Shown piece by piece: positions 54,336 to 61,393 of a stretch of 64,000 bases of DNA. The notes below the pieces were generated by a model. It did no database searches. It saw only the letters and a program-made list of their open reading frames with translations, and was not told the DNA's origin. The translations under genes and the position numbers were made by a program. Source of the DNA: Lentisphaeria bacterium (GTDB taxonomy: Bacteria; Verrucomicrobiota; Lentisphaeria; Victivallales; UBA1829). The DNA is taken from positions 88,516 to 152,515 of the forward strand of contig JAFTIQ010000013.1 of NCBI GenBank assembly GCA_017456805.1, read 5' to 3'. The first letter of the stretch is position 1. Each line of letters begins with the position of its first letter.

Positions 54336-54725
54336 TCAGTCCTCCATATTTTTTGTTACTTCCAATCCGACCCATTCGGATGTATTGTAGAGTCCGTACA
54401 CGTGCCATACTCCGTCATCGAAGATGTAGAGGTAATTGGCATTCATCTGTCCCATACCGCAATACTGGTAGTCCTCCACGCTGGCAAAGGTTCTGGGGAG
54501 TCGATACTGCTCCCCACGGTCACGGTGGTACGCCACGCAACTTTCCACCGTTTCATTGATTTCGCTGAGATCGCCGAGGGCGATGAGGGCATTGACCGCT
54601 TCGGCAGTTTTGTACCATCCGCCGAGGATCGCTCCGGCGTGGGCTACATAGCCGTCCCAGTTCAGCCGGATTGCCTTGACCGTGCCGTCCGGTAGTTTGA
54701 TTCCGATTGCTGCTGATGTTGACAT
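54336..54725 (-). CDS. Unknown protein of mobile-element operon
   Basis: 129 aa, beta-rich (GIKLPDGTVKAIRLNWDGYVAHAG; then VYGLYNTSEWVGL). Not recognised. The second ATG (54725) is chosen by its upstream AAGGA; a start at 54731 is possible. Confidence 0.6.
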   Translation of the reverse strand: MSTSAAIGIKLPDGTVKAIRLNWDGYVAHAGAILGGWYKTAEAVNALIALGDLSEINETVESCVAYHRDRGEQYRLPRTFASVEDYQYCGMGQMNANYLYIFDDGVWHVYGLYNTSEWVGLEVTKNMED

Positions 54726-54737
54726 CTGCATTTCCTT

Positions 54738-55010
54738 TCAGTTGAATTTTTTGATTATGGCGGCGAGTACCGCCTTGGCTTCGGTGGTGGCGGGATGCAT
54801 ATCCCATCCCCGGTCATAGTTGATGAATTCGCCGCCTTCGACATTGCTCATCCAGAGTTTGCTGATTCTGCCCTGCCGGATGCCGTAGTTGCTCGGCTCT
54901 TCAAACCGCACCATCATGATGCGGTATTCTTTGCCGTTGGCGGTCGCAGTGGCGAATGTCCACTCGTTGCAGGCCTGTGCCGTGCCGGTGATGTTGAGTT
55001 CCACTTTCAT
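54738..55010 (-). CDS. Unknown protein, possibly DUF7678-like
   Basis: 90 aa, MKVELNITGTAQACNEWTFATATANGKEYRIMMV, with GIRQGRISKLWM. Seen commonly beside the previous gene in such elements as far as I can judge; function unknown. Confidence 0.55.
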   Translation of the reverse strand: MKVELNITGTAQACNEWTFATATANGKEYRIMMVRFEEPSNYGIRQGRISKLWMSNVEGGEFINYDRGWDMHPATTEAKAVLAAIIKKFN

Positions 55011-55013
55011 TGC

Positions 55014-55238
55014 TTATTCCTCCCCGAGTATTTCTTTGAGGGTGTCGCGGCGGGCGATGAGTTCCTTGAGCGTACTTTCGCTCTGGGCAATCATCCGGCT
55101 CGGGCAGTGGAAGGTGATGCTGTCGGCATCGTCCCCCTTGGCAAGCAGCCAGTTGGCAAGGTTCTTGATTTCCGTCAGCTCGATCTCGATTTTGTGATTC
55201 AGTCGGGCGATCTCTTTTTGCATCTGCTCTTTGGTCAT
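55014..55238 (-). CDS. Small coiled-coil protein
   Basis: 74 aa, heptad-rich at both ends with a central HCPSRMIA. First gene of the minus-strand operon; AGGAG sits upstream of the ATG and the promoter element at 55286 is 48 bases away. Confidence 0.6.
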   Translation of the reverse strand: MTKEQMQKEIARLNHKIEIELTEIKNLANWLLAKGDDADSITFHCPSRMIAQSESTLKELIARRDTLKEILGEE

Positions 55239-55285
55239 TTTTATGTATCTCCTTGTATATTATGGCTTTGCTTTGCACTATACAT

Positions 55286-55314
55286 AATTAAGCGTACTAT
55301 TTTTACTTATCCAG
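55286..55314 (-). promoter_or_regulatory. Shared promoter/operator element, copy 1
   Basis: Minus strand: CTGGAT, 17 bases ending AGTACGC, TTAATT. Copies 2 (60713) and 3 (60898) have the same outer blocks and the same (A/G)ACGCTT core. Drives the minus-strand small-gene operon. Confidence 0.6.
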
Positions 55315-55469
55315 CTCAGTAGCAATAATATGTGGATATTTCTTACCGTTCTGCAGTGCTGAATGTTACCGTTCGGGAAGATTTCGGTGCGGTCGCACTT
55401 GTTTATGGCTTTTTCTTACCGCTCGGGAAGAATTTTGTTTTTTCAGAAAAATCTGTGATCAAAAACAGG

Positions 55470-56165
55470 ACTTTTGGCGAATAACCCGATAGAAACTAAA
55501 GTTTTTTAAGAAAAAGTGCAAAACAGTGTGATACTAAACGGGGCGTTCTTGCGATAGTCACCGGTGTGGAGGAAAAAATTTTCAACTTTTTCAAGGAGGC
55601 AGAAATAAAACGAAGAAAAAATCTGATATACACTGGTGTGGAGTTGATTTTCTAAAAAATGTAAAAACAGGGTGCAACAAAATGGGGGTGCTTTTGCGAT
55701 AGTCACCGTTAGAGGGGGATTTTTTCAAAAAAGTAGCATTGGAGATGATACAAAAAGCAGAAAAAAGTGATAGTCAACAGTGGAGGGATAAAAATTTTTT
55801 GAAAAAATTTCAAAAAGGGTGTTACAAAACAGGGGGGTAATCTTGATAATCAGTGGTGTGGAGAAGATTTTTTTCGGATTTTTTTCTGAAAGCGGCAACA
55901 CAAAGGGGTGTCGTTTTGGAAATAACCTCGGTAGAAGATGAAAGTTTTTTGAAAAAAGTCCCGAATGGGTGTGACCTTTTCGGGGTGTTTTGGCGATAGT
56001 CAGCAGTGGATAGACAATTTTTTTTGAAAAAAAGTTGAAAAAGGGTGTTACAAAACAGGGGGGTAATTGCGATAGTCAGTGGTGGGAGATGATGTTTTTC
56101 GGAATTTTTTCCGAAAGCAGCAACACAACGGGGTGTTGTTTTGGAAATAACCCCGGTAGAGGGGA
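55470..56165 (+). repeat. Iteron-like array A (about 72-76 bp units)
   Basis: About ten degenerate copies keyed by GATAGTCA or a close variant, at 55553, 55625, 55698, 55769, 55845, 55921, 55995, 56071 and 56144, each followed by a T-rich then A-rich block. Steps are 71-76 bases. A minus-strand open frame results from the base composition but shows no ribosome site. Likely part of the replication origin region. Confidence 0.7.
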
Positions 56166-56169
56166 GATT

Positions 56170-56188
56170 TGGCGAATTTGGCGAATTG
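56170..56188 (-). repeat. TTCGCCAAATTCGCC motif, copy 1
   Basis: Minus-strand CAATTCGCCAAATTCGCCA, identical over 19 bases to copy 3 at 59594. It sits at the junction of arrays A and B. Confidence 0.65.
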
Positions 56189-56224
56189 GCGCATAGAGTA
56201 TTGTTGAAATGCCGATGTCCGGTC

Positions 56225-56425
56225 TGCCGGAGGATGCCAGAGAAAGATTTTTTGAAAAAAGTTTTGAAAAGCGTGAACGATTTCAAAAATTCTGGAAATA
56301 TACCCGATGTGGCAGATTTTTTTCCAAAAAGCGGTAACAATTTCAGATTTTTTGGCAATATACCCGATGTGGAAAATTTTTTTGAAAAAAGTTGGAGCGA
56401 TTTCGGATTTTCTGCATATGTACTA
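56225..56425 (+). repeat. Repeat array B (60-bp units)
   Basis: Three units keyed by AATATACCCGATGTGG at 56297 and 56357 and a decayed third at about 56417, spaced 60 bases, with TTTTTTTGAAAAAAG blocks shared with array A. Confidence 0.6.
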
Positions 56426-56509
56426 TATGTGAGCCGCAGGAACTCCTAAAAATGGTTATCCATGAAAAAAGTCACGATTTTTTTAATCAGCTGAAAAAAA
56501 TTGCGTCCT

Positions 56510-56885
56510 CTTGGTAAGAAACTGAATAGGAGCAAAAAATTCAGATTTTCTTCAAAAATGGTGAGACAAAAACTGGATGCCCGGGAAAGAAACTAGGTTG
56601 GAGCAAAAATTTTCAGATTTTTTCAAACGCAGTAGGAAAAAAACTGGACATTCGGGAAAGAAACTGGGAGAGACAAACATTTTTGAATTTTTTTCAAAAA
56701 CAGTGAGACTAAAACGGCTTGTCCGGGAGAGAAACTAGGTAGAGACAAAAATTTTCGGATTTCTTCAAAAATGGTGGAACTAAACCAGTCCAGCCGGGAG
56801 AGAAACTGGGCAGAGGTGAAAAATTTCGGATTTCTCCAAAAATGATGGTAGTAAATGGCGCCAGGCGGGAAAGAAACTGGATGAG
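56510..56885 (+). repeat. Iteron-like array C (exact 71-bp period)
   Basis: Six copies of the key GGGAAAGAAACTGGG (or one to two changes) with GAAACT at 56518, 56589, 56660, 56731, 56802 and 56873. All five steps are exactly 71 bases although the interiors vary. 71 is not a multiple of three, so this is not protein coding. It lies just upstream of the primase gene. Confidence 0.8.
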
Positions 56886-57009
56886 AACACAATGGAGGTA
56901 GCATTATGACATAGTAAGCAAACACGCCGTCCACAGGCAGACGGAATAAACGCCTGACAGAGTCAACAGGGTAATGATACCCAAGCATAAAAACATATTG
57001 GAGAAATAA

Positions 57010-57972
57010 ATGACGAACGATTATCAAAGTGCAATGTCGGTTCTGCCGCTGATAAACAAAGGTAGAGCTGATGATACTCAAGCGTGGCAATCAATCTGTA
57101 TTGCCCTGAAGAACTGTGGCGTACCGTATGAAGTATTTGAAAACTGGAGCATTACTTCACGCCACCAGGACAGAAATCAAATACGGCGGGCGTGGGAAAA
57201 TCTGAACGGCAATCATACTATCGGAACACTCTGCTACTACGCAAAGTTGGACTCCGGAGTATTACCGGTACAAACTTACCGCCAGCCGGATAGATTTGAT
57301 GGAGAAAAGGCTTTTGCAAGCATCATCCAGCCATACAACAATTTGTCTGAAATGGAGCTGGAATGTGAACTGTGGGAGCGCTCTCCATACCGACTGATGG
57401 ATGGCCCGACTGAAAAAGAATTCAATGCAGCACTGGAGTCTTTGTATGATCCGGACGATATGCTCTTTGTCGGAACGCCGCTTGCCAATGCAGCAGAACA
57501 GCAACGGTGCATAAAAAGCGTCAAGGAGCATCTTGCCAAGCCGTGCGTGGCAGAGTTCTTCCGTCCGAATCCGCTGACTGGCAATCCGGTAATGAAATCC
57601 AACAATACTCCCACGTTTGTTTCAGATGCCTGCGTAGAGAAGTTCCGTTATGCGGTACTGGAGTTTGACAACAGATCTCTGCAACAGCAATGCGCCTTCT
57701 TTATGGCAATGCTGGATAAAGGTCTGCCGATTGCAGCACTGACATTTTCCGGCAATAAATCTATTCATTGCCTGCTTGCAGTCAACTGTGCCAATGCCGA
57801 AGAATGGACAGAAAAAGTGGAAAACAATCTGTTCCGTAATAATCTGGAATTGCTCGGCTGTGACGGAGCTTGCAAAAACGAGAGCCGCAGTTCACGGACT
57901 CCCGGTGCAATCCGCAGCAGCAACGGAGTCAGACAACGCCTGTTTTATCTTAACCCGGATGTGAAAAAATGA
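57010..57972 (+). CDS. Primase of a mobile element (PriCT/AEP-like)
   Basis: 320 aa. The N-terminal helical module (AWQSICIALKNCGVPYEVFENWS, residues about 20-75) resembles PriCT-1. The C-terminal half (FDNRSLQQQCAFFMAMLDKGLPIAALTFSGNKSIHCLLAV) resembles archaeo-eukaryotic type primases of phage satellites and plasmids, and CKNESRSSRTPG has conserved Arg residues. It primes replication from the nearby iteron region. GGAG 6 bases before the ATG. Confidence 0.75.
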   Translation: MTNDYQSAMSVLPLINKGRADDTQAWQSICIALKNCGVPYEVFENWSITSRHQDRNQIRRAWENLNGNHTIGTLCYYAKLDSGVLPVQTYRQPDRFDGEKAFASIIQPYNNLSEMELECELWERSPYRLMDGPTEKEFNAALESLYDPDDMLFVGTPLANAAEQQRCIKSVKEHLAKPCVAEFFRPNPLTGNPVMKSNNTPTFVSDACVEKFRYAVLEFDNRSLQQQCAFFMAMLDKGLPIAALTFSGNKSIHCLLAVNCANAEEWTEKVENNLFRNNLELLGCDGACKNESRSSRTPGAIRSSNGVRQRLFYLNPDVKK

Positions 57973-58006
57973 AATGGTTGATTTTTCAAAAACTGTTATT
58001 CGCCAT

Positions 58007-58022
58007 TTCGCCAAATTCGCCA
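58007..58022 (+). repeat. TTCGCCAAATTCGCC motif, copy 2
   Basis: TTCGCCAAATTCGCCA in the 71-base gap between primase and DUF3987 genes. Confidence 0.6.
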
Positions 58023-58043
58023 AAATATAAGGAAAAATACTGA

Positions 58044-59582
58044 ATGAATGTTGATGACACTATAAAAATTATTGAAAATGCCGTTCCGGAAGAAACCAAA
58101 TATCAGGAATGGCAGCCGATAAAAGACACTATGAAGCTGGATGATCCTCCGCCGTTTCCTTTGGAAGCTATGCCGGAAATTCTCCGGAATATGGCAGAGG
58201 GTATTTCACTTTCCCGCAAAGTTCCGGTGGCAATGTCGGCAACAGCAGTCCTTGCTGCGGTTGGAATGGCAATCGGACGTAATGTCTATTTTCAGCGTAA
58301 ACGTGGCTTTGAGGGACGTGCAAATTTGTACGCTCTGGTGTTCGCTGCCCGTGGTGAACGAAAATCCGTTACCTTCCGTCCGGCACTTTATCCGTTTTAT
58401 AAATGGATGAAAGATAAAGAACCGGCATATCGGCAACGACTCAAGGAGTACCGTCGCAATGCGGCACTGATGGAAAACCTTGAATCGGCGTTATGCAAAC
58501 CCGGACTCAAAGAAAATAGGCGTAAAGAGTATGAAGATGAGCTTGCAATGCTCGAGCATGAAATCGGAGAAGTTCCGCGCAATCCGTGGTTTCTGGCTGA
58601 TGATGTTACTCCGGAAGCATTATTCAAATTGATGCAGGAAACTGATGGTACTGCCGGTATTTTTAATGACGATGCCCGGTTGGTGATAAAAATGCTCTTG
58701 GGAAGCGTTTACAGCAACTCCGGTGAAGGTCGGGAAGATTTTCTGCTCCGTCCTTTTGATGGCGAACAGCCTTTGATCAGACGGCGTGTCGGTACTGGCA
58801 ATGACTATATTGAGCGTCCCTGTATCGGAATGTTGTTGATGCTTCAAACGGATTTTCTCAAAAAAATTGGTTCGGCACTTGCCTTTTTTGAAAGCGGTCT
58901 TGCATCACGGTGTATTTTCTGTTATCCGGAAAGCTGGGTAGGCAAACGCGATGAAAACGGCAATCTGCTCCGTGCTGATGATGATTACGAAATTCCGTGG
59001 GAGGTGGAAAAGAGCTATCAGGATCTTATTTCCGACCTTCTGGAGAGGGCGTATAAGTCTAATGCTGAGTATTACTATCCTTTGAGTATGGGGGCATTGG
59101 ATGAATGGCGTAAATTTTATCACGAAATCGAAGCAGAAAGCGGTCCGGAAGGAAAATATGAAAAAATGCAGGATTTCGCCATCCGCTATCCGACATTGGT
59201 ATTGCGGCTGGCATTGCAACTTGCTGTTATCGAAAATCATAAAAATATTACGCGGAAAGATATGCTTAACGGCATTAAGCTGATGCATTATTTTATGGCA
59301 AGTGCACAGCGTTGTCACGATGCGATGAATCAGATATCCATTCCTGATAACGCCAGACGGATCTTGAATTTTTGGCAAAAAGATTTTTGTCCGAACAAAC
59401 CGTGTTCAATCCGGGATATTACCCGTGGCTTACGGATGTTGAAAGGCGAAGTGGAAGAAGCTCTCAAACTCCTCATTGAACGCAACTATTGCCGTTATCG
59501 TTCACCCGATCCCGCTCCGCAGAACAAATGCGGACGCACTCCCAGCCCACAGCTGGAAATCAATCCTCAATTTTTTGAATAA
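58044..59582 (+). CDS. DUF3987 helicase-like protein
   Basis: 512 aa. The P-loop-like AARGERKSVTF replaces the normal GxxGxGKS, and the DUF3987 core contains ADDVTPEALFKLM and GIFNDDARLVIKMLLGSVY. DUF3987 proteins follow primases in many phage satellites and integrative elements and probably unwind DNA at the origin. The C-terminus has a helical winged-helix-like tail. Paired with the primase 71 bases upstream. Confidence 0.8.
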   Translation: MNVDDTIKIIENAVPEETKYQEWQPIKDTMKLDDPPPFPLEAMPEILRNMAEGISLSRKVPVAMSATAVLAAVGMAIGRNVYFQRKRGFEGRANLYALVFAARGERKSVTFRPALYPFYKWMKDKEPAYRQRLKEYRRNAALMENLESALCKPGLKENRRKEYEDELAMLEHEIGEVPRNPWFLADDVTPEALFKLMQETDGTAGIFNDDARLVIKMLLGSVYSNSGEGREDFLLRPFDGEQPLIRRRVGTGNDYIERPCIGMLLMLQTDFLKKIGSALAFFESGLASRCIFCYPESWVGKRDENGNLLRADDDYEIPWEVEKSYQDLISDLLERAYKSNAEYYYPLSMGALDEWRKFYHEIEAESGPEGKYEKMQDFAIRYPTLVLRLALQLAVIENHKNITRKDMLNGIKLMHYFMASAQRCHDAMNQISIPDNARRILNFWQKDFCPNKPCSIRDITRGLRMLKGEVEEALKLLIERNYCRYRSPDPAPQNKCGRTPSPQLEINPQFFE

Positions 59583-59593
59583 TACTTATTCGT

Positions 59594-59612
59594 CAATTCG
59601 CCAAATTCGCCA
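59594..59612 (+). repeat. TTCGCCAAATTCGCC motif, copy 3
   Basis: CAATTCGCCAAATTCGCCA just after the DUF3987 stop codon, inverted relative to copy 1. Confidence 0.65.
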
Positions 59613-59639
59613 GAATTACGGCATTTCGCTCAAACGCAA

Positions 59640-60154
59640 AGTTTGGGGCATTACACGCATTTTACGCTCAACCCAAGCAAGCACTTGGCAACGCAGCCAA
59701 TCTGCGTCAGCACGCGTGTAAAGGGGCATTCCGGGCGTACTGGTCAGGCATAGTCGAAACCCCAATCGGGAGCTGAAAAATCAAAAGGTACTCCCTGGCA
59801 CTTTTCCTATTGAGGGCGGCGGAAGGACTCAATGTACCCTGAAGAGTTTCCGCAAAAGTCCGGTAAGTTTTCAGTACGCCCACAAACGCGTCGTAAGGGG
59901 CGTTGTACGCTCGAAACGCGCAAGACGGAGACATGGTAGGTCGACTGATAAAATTCGCCACAAAGGGCTTTCTGGGACATCTCAACGGTTCCTCTGAAAA
60001 GGGATTTACTATGAGGGCGCGCGGAACCAGTGGGCATACTTTTTTAAGTTGGTTGTCAACTGGGAAAATACAGAAAATCCCCCACGTGGGGGGATAAAGC
60101 AGACCAACTGTGGCAAAAGTTCAAAAGCCTCGCGCGAGGTTTTCGGTTTTGCCC
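59640..60154 (+). ncRNA. Large highly structured RNA, class unknown
   Basis: No gene, GC higher than the flanks. Helices: TTACACGC/GCGTGTAA (59651, 59714) closing CCAAG/CTTGG and ACGCAG/CTGCGT; GGGCGTACTG/CAGTACGCCC (59733, 59872); GGTAC/GTACC (59787, 59834); ATTGAG/CTCAAT (59809, 59828); a pseudoknot GCGGAA/TTCCGC (59819, 59848); AGTCGA/TCGACT (59752, 59941); GGTTCC/GGAACC (59987, 60023); AGTTGGT/ACCAACT (60047, 60103); CCCCC/GGGGG (60079); GGCAAAA/TTTTGCC (60112, 60147) around CCTC-GCGC-GAGG. G-U pairs beside three helices fit plus-strand transcription. Size, pseudoknots and mobile setting resemble ROOL or GOLLD, but I cannot assign it. Confidence 0.65.
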
Positions 60155-60166
60155 AATGCGTACCAC

Positions 60167-60661
60167 TTACTCTCCAGCGTATATGAATTTGCCCTTGAGG
60201 TCGCTTTTGACAATGCGTGGCTGTTCTTTGGTCTTGTTCTCACGGACGATTGCACCGTAGAGCGTTTGCTCCGGTGTTTTTGCTCCGGTAGGCTGCCAGA
60301 GCTTCAACTCGGTTGCCGCTTCGATGATTTCACGGGTGTTCATCGGTATTTTGGCAAGCCGCAGAACTTCTACTGCGGCGTCAAGCAGTGAGCGTTTTTT
60401 CTCCGGTTTTTGCGTGGCGCATTCCGGAGCAGGATTCGGAGCATCATCTTCGGTGATTTTCTCCGGCTCGGTGGCATGGGAGTCGGTATTATCGACTCCC
60501 TCATCGGTATCCGGCAACGCAGTCAACCGTACTGCGTGAAACTCTTTTCCGGCAGTGTTCCGGACAAGGTAACTTTTTTCCTCCACGGCGAGGATCTCTA
60601 CATTGATTTCATTGCGGCCGACTTTGGCTACGGCACGGTCTCCGACTTTGAACTCATTCAT
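60167..60661 (-). CDS. HARE-HTH (HB1/ASXL) domain protein
   Basis: 164 aa. N-terminal KOW/SH3-like part (MNEFKVGDRAVAKVGRNEINVEILAVEE), acidic linker (about 55-90), and C-terminal winged helix RSLLDAAVEVLRLAKIPMNTREIIEAA...WQPTGAKTPEQTLYGAIVRE, the HARE-HTH fold that links DNA binding to chromatin-like regulation or RNA polymerase delta. Probably a regulator or DNA-modification adaptor of the element. Promoter copy 2 lies upstream. Confidence 0.85.
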   Translation of the reverse strand: MNEFKVGDRAVAKVGRNEINVEILAVEEKSYLVRNTAGKEFHAVRLTALPDTDEGVDNTDSHATEPEKITEDDAPNPAPECATQKPEKKRSLLDAAVEVLRLAKIPMNTREIIEAATELKLWQPTGAKTPEQTLYGAIVRENKTKEQPRIVKSDLKGKFIYAGE

Positions 60662-60712
60662 TTTGTTTTCTCCTATGTGATTGGTTATGAGCATCTTTTA
60701 CACTCTGACACT

Positions 60713-60741
60713 AATAAAGCGTACTATTGCCGCATATCCAG
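60713..60741 (-). promoter_or_regulatory. Shared promoter/operator element, copy 2
   Basis: Minus strand CTGGAT, 17 bases ending AGTACGC, TTTATT. 52 bases before the HARE-HTH start. Confidence 0.6.
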
Positions 60742-60787
60742 TCGCACAGGGGATATTATCAACTATTTATTTGAAGAAAGGCATATT

Positions 60788-60883
60788 ATGCAAAATACTG
60801 AAAAATCAAAAATTGATATTATTGCTGATATTCTGCGTACCGTTTTGCTCCGCATTGTGCAGGAACAGAAAATAGCGGGATAA
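60788..60883 (+). CDS. Possible 31-aa peptide
   Basis: MQNTEKSKIDIIADILRTVLL.. is helical and amphipathic, with AGAAAGG 7 bases upstream. Too short for certainty. Confidence 0.3.
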   Translation: MQNTEKSKIDIIADILRTVLLRIVQEQKIAG

Positions 60884-60893
60884 TTATAGCAAA

Positions 60894-60940
60894 TGGACTG
60901 GATATATAGGGCATGGCACGCTTTATATATAACCAGTCCA
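60894..60940 (+). promoter_or_regulatory. Palindromic operator/promoter element, copy 3
   Basis: TGGACTGG at 60894 pairs with CCAGTCCA at 60933, with ATATATA arms inside. The centre contains CTGGAT..GGCACGCTTTATA, the same blocks as copies 1 and 2 with one extra spacer base. It controls DUF2924 and the recombinase. Confidence 0.6.
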
Positions 60941-60963
60941 ACACTTTAACAGAAAGGAAATTT

Positions 60964-61389
60964 ATGGAAACTCAAAGTTCAAAAAATGAATCGGTAAGGC
61001 GGCAACTCCTGGCAATCGCCAACATGAGCCGTCCGGAATTATGCGAAAAATGGCGTGACCTTTATGGCAATGAACCGCCCAACTCCAGCAAAGAATTCCT
61101 GCGCCGCAGATTATCGTATCGGGTGCAGGAGCTTTTTTATGGCGGACTTGATGCGGATTTGCAGGCGGTGTTAACTTCAGATGCCCCGAAAGCCAGACCG
61201 AAAAAGAGTGTATTGCGGGATGGTGCCAAAATCTTCCGTGATTGGCACGGTACTCGCTATGAAGTCACTGTCAGGGGTAACAAATATGAATACAACGGAA
61301 CGCTTTATCGCTCGCTTTCCGGCGTGGCAAAAGCTATTACCGGTGTGTTGTGGAACGGAAAAACTTTCTTTGGAATAACAACGGAGTAA
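60964..61389 (+). CDS. DUF2924 protein
   Basis: 141 aa. LLAIANMSRPELCEKWRDLYGNEPP and RRRLSYRVQELFYGG followed by GTRYEVTVRG.KYEYNG..Y.SLS.VAKAITG is the usual DUF2924 pattern. DUF2924 genes sit directly before large serine recombinases in many elements and may help integration. AAAGGAAA precedes the ATG. 4 bases before the recombinase gene. Confidence 0.85.
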   Translation: METQSSKNESVRRQLLAIANMSRPELCEKWRDLYGNEPPNSSKEFLRRRLSYRVQELFYGGLDADLQAVLTSDAPKARPKKSVLRDGAKIFRDWHGTRYEVTVRGNKYEYNGTLYRSLSGVAKAITGVLWNGKTFFGITTE

Positions 61390-61393
61390 TTTT

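Noticed and set aside
55470..56885. CRISPR-like array
   Set aside because: The unit interiors vary but the conserved part is short and degenerate, steps are 60-76 bp, and there are no cas genes. Iterons fit better.
59651..59721. tRNA-like cloverleaf
   Set aside because: The closed junction with two hairpins lacks a CCA end, T loop and anticodon arm of tRNA; it is part of the larger RNA.
60079..60092. CCCCCACGTGGGGG as a stand-alone terminator
   Set aside because: No T-run on either strand; it fits as a hairpin of the large RNA.
60914..60929. Fourth sigma-54 promoter (TGGCACG...)
   Set aside because: The GC at -12 is absent (CTTTATATATA follows); it belongs to the CTGGAT operator element.
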